Positions 62,991 to 64,000 of a stretch of DNA of 64,000 bases are shown here, one piece after another (the first letter of the stretch is position 1; each line of letters opens with the position of its first letter). Source of the DNA: Vermamoeba vermiformis (Eukaryota; Tubulinea; Echinamoebida). The translations under genes and the position numbers were made by a program. Location of the stretch: NCBI GenBank assembly GCA_045837725.1, contig JBEWZL010000213.1, positions 173,449-237,448 on the forward strand, in the 5' to 3' direction. The notes under the pieces are model-generated. The model was not told where the DNA came from. It did no database searches and saw only the letters and a program-made list of their open reading frames with translations.

Positions 62991-63633
62991 CCTGTCCGCC
63001 AGGTGGACGGGGGCACGTTATCAACCCATGCTACACTGGGAAAGTAAATAGTACCTAACCTGCCAGGTTCAGCCTGAGGTATACCCAGTTATAAAATTGA
63101 TGGATACCCGTCCGCCTGGCGGACGGGGGTATATTAATTTAATAAGGACCCGTCCGCCTGGCGGACGGGGGGGTGCTGTATCCACCTCGGGATCGCTGTC
63201 ATGTACCTTTACCTCCTGCATCAGGTTTGTAGCAAATACCTCAACCTGATAGGTTCAGCATCAGGTACATACTCAATGCTAATGCACAACCTCAACCTCA
63301 CTAGGTGCTTACTTTATACCTGACCTGTGTGGTTCAGCCTCAGGTATGTTGGGCTTGAAATACTTGATGGATACCCGTCCGCCAGGGGGACGGGGGTATA
63401 TTTATTTAATAGGACCCCGTCCGCCAGGGGGGATGGGGGGGGGGCATAAAGCCAATTACAAGTATCAGCAACGTCGTGCGGCTGATTCCGCATTGAGGTC
63501 AGGTTGGAAAGTAGTACCTAACCTTTCAGGTTCAGCCTCAGAAATCCGCAAATTACAAAATTGGTTGATACCCGTCCGCCAAGGGGACGGGGGTATATTT
63601 ATTTAATAAGACCCCGTCCGCCAGGGGGACGGG
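62991..63633. repeat. Subtelomeric hairpin repeat array (7 copies, mostly in pairs)
   Basis: Seven copies of a GC-rich inverted repeat with arms CCCGTCCGCC and GGCGGACGGG around a single base, at about 62991, 63107, 63149, 63374, 63416, 63571 and 63612. The copies at 63107 and 63149 are perfect; others have one or a few changes in one arm. The last six form three pairs, each pair 41-42 bases apart and joined by TATATT(A/T)ATTTAATA. Each pair is preceded by a block containing GGTTCAGCCT(C/G)AG. The last two pairs are followed by GCCAATTACAAGTA and then a second hairpin (GTGCGGCT...TTCCGCAT). This is a degenerate tandem subtelomeric repeat. Confidence 0.85.
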
Positions 63634-63789
63634 GGGGGGGCCTTACGGCCAATTACAAGTACCGAATTATTGATTAATTCAAGCCTCGTGCGGCTAATTC
63701 CGCATCGAGGTCAACAAAAGGTCCTACGGATTCATCAAGCTGGCCGGTGAGAGCTAAAAACAAATCAATTAGTAAAATTTTCACAAAAT

Positions 63790-64000
63790 GGGGTTAGGGT
63801 TAGGGTTAGGGTTAGGGTTAGGGTTGAGGGTTAGGGTTAGGGTTAGGGTTAGGGTTAGGGTTAGGGTTAGGGTTAGGGTTAGGGTTAGGGTTAGGGTTAG
63901 GGTTAGGGTTAGGGTTAGGGTTAGGGTTAGGGTTAGGGTTAGGGTTAGGGTTAGGGTTAGGGTTAGGGTTAGGGTTAGGGTTAGGGTTAGGGTTAGGGTT
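63790..64000 (+). repeat. Telomere, (TTAGGG)n
   Basis: About 210 bases of TTAGGG repeats running to the end of the window with the G-rich strand 5'->3' outward, as at a right-hand chromosome end. One variant unit, TTGAGGG at 63824-63830, occurs near the inner edge; the rest looks uniform. The true terminus may extend beyond the assembled sequence. Confidence 0.97.

Noticed and set aside
63790-64000. Telomere repeats as a possible assembly or vector artefact
   Set aside because: The orientation is correct for a right-hand chromosome end, and the repeats are preceded by plausible subtelomeric repeats.

Overview
The window is a gene-dense stretch of a nuclear eukaryotic chromosome that ends at the right edge in a telomere: more than 200 bases of (TTAGGG)n, running 5'->3' toward base 64000. 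Genes are split by short introns (mostly about 40-120 bases, GTAAGT-like donors, pyrimidine-AG acceptors), and intergenic gaps are often under 200 bases. The gene mix is Zn2Cys6 transcription factor, Kelch-ectodomain tyrosine kinase receptors, Rho GTPase and RhoGAP, F-box proteins, GOST-type 7TM protein and PrimPol. Together with a 5S rRNA that closely resembles, from memory, the Acanthamoeba 5S sequence, this points to an amoebozoan (a free-living or protostelid-like amoeba). That assignment is inference; no marker names the species.

Layout: 0-10 kb holds a secreted carboxylesterase (cut off at the left edge), PrimPol, a RhoGAP, an SGNH esterase and an Hsp20. From 10 to 18 kb are an atypical Rho GTPase, a PA-domain 7TM protein, an F-box protein and a class III PLP enzyme that carries a 5S rRNA gene inside one of its introns. 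From 18 to 21 kb lies a CpG-poor atypical protein kinase gene unlike its neighbours. From 21 to 41 kb are a GPI-anchored PPC-like protein, an F-box/LRR protein, a START-domain protein, a GOST-family 7TM protein, a Zn2Cys6 regulator, TRMO, an F-box/ARM protein, one unrecognised nuclear-looking protein and a small coiled-coil protein with a duplicated exon. From 41 to 62 kb are a Kelch/EGF receptor tyrosine kinase, a DUF4395 membrane protein, a SpoU-like methyltransferase, an MFS transporter, two ABCA half-transporters arranged head to head, and a second Kelch receptor tyrosine kinase. The last 2 kb are subtelomere: a CpG-poor stretch with a zinc-finger relic, several copies of a GC-rich hairpin, then the telomere.

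These are mostly independent housekeeping and signalling genes rather than an operon-like system. The most unusual signals are the 5S rRNA gene (with a truncated tandem duplicate) nested in a protein-gene intron; the perfect 12-bp palindrome TGACACGTGTCA found three times, each time inside a short intron; a Rho GTPase altered at three canonical switch or P-loop positions; the CpG-depleted kinase gene; and the paired hairpin repeats next to the telomere. No virus-like element was recognised.
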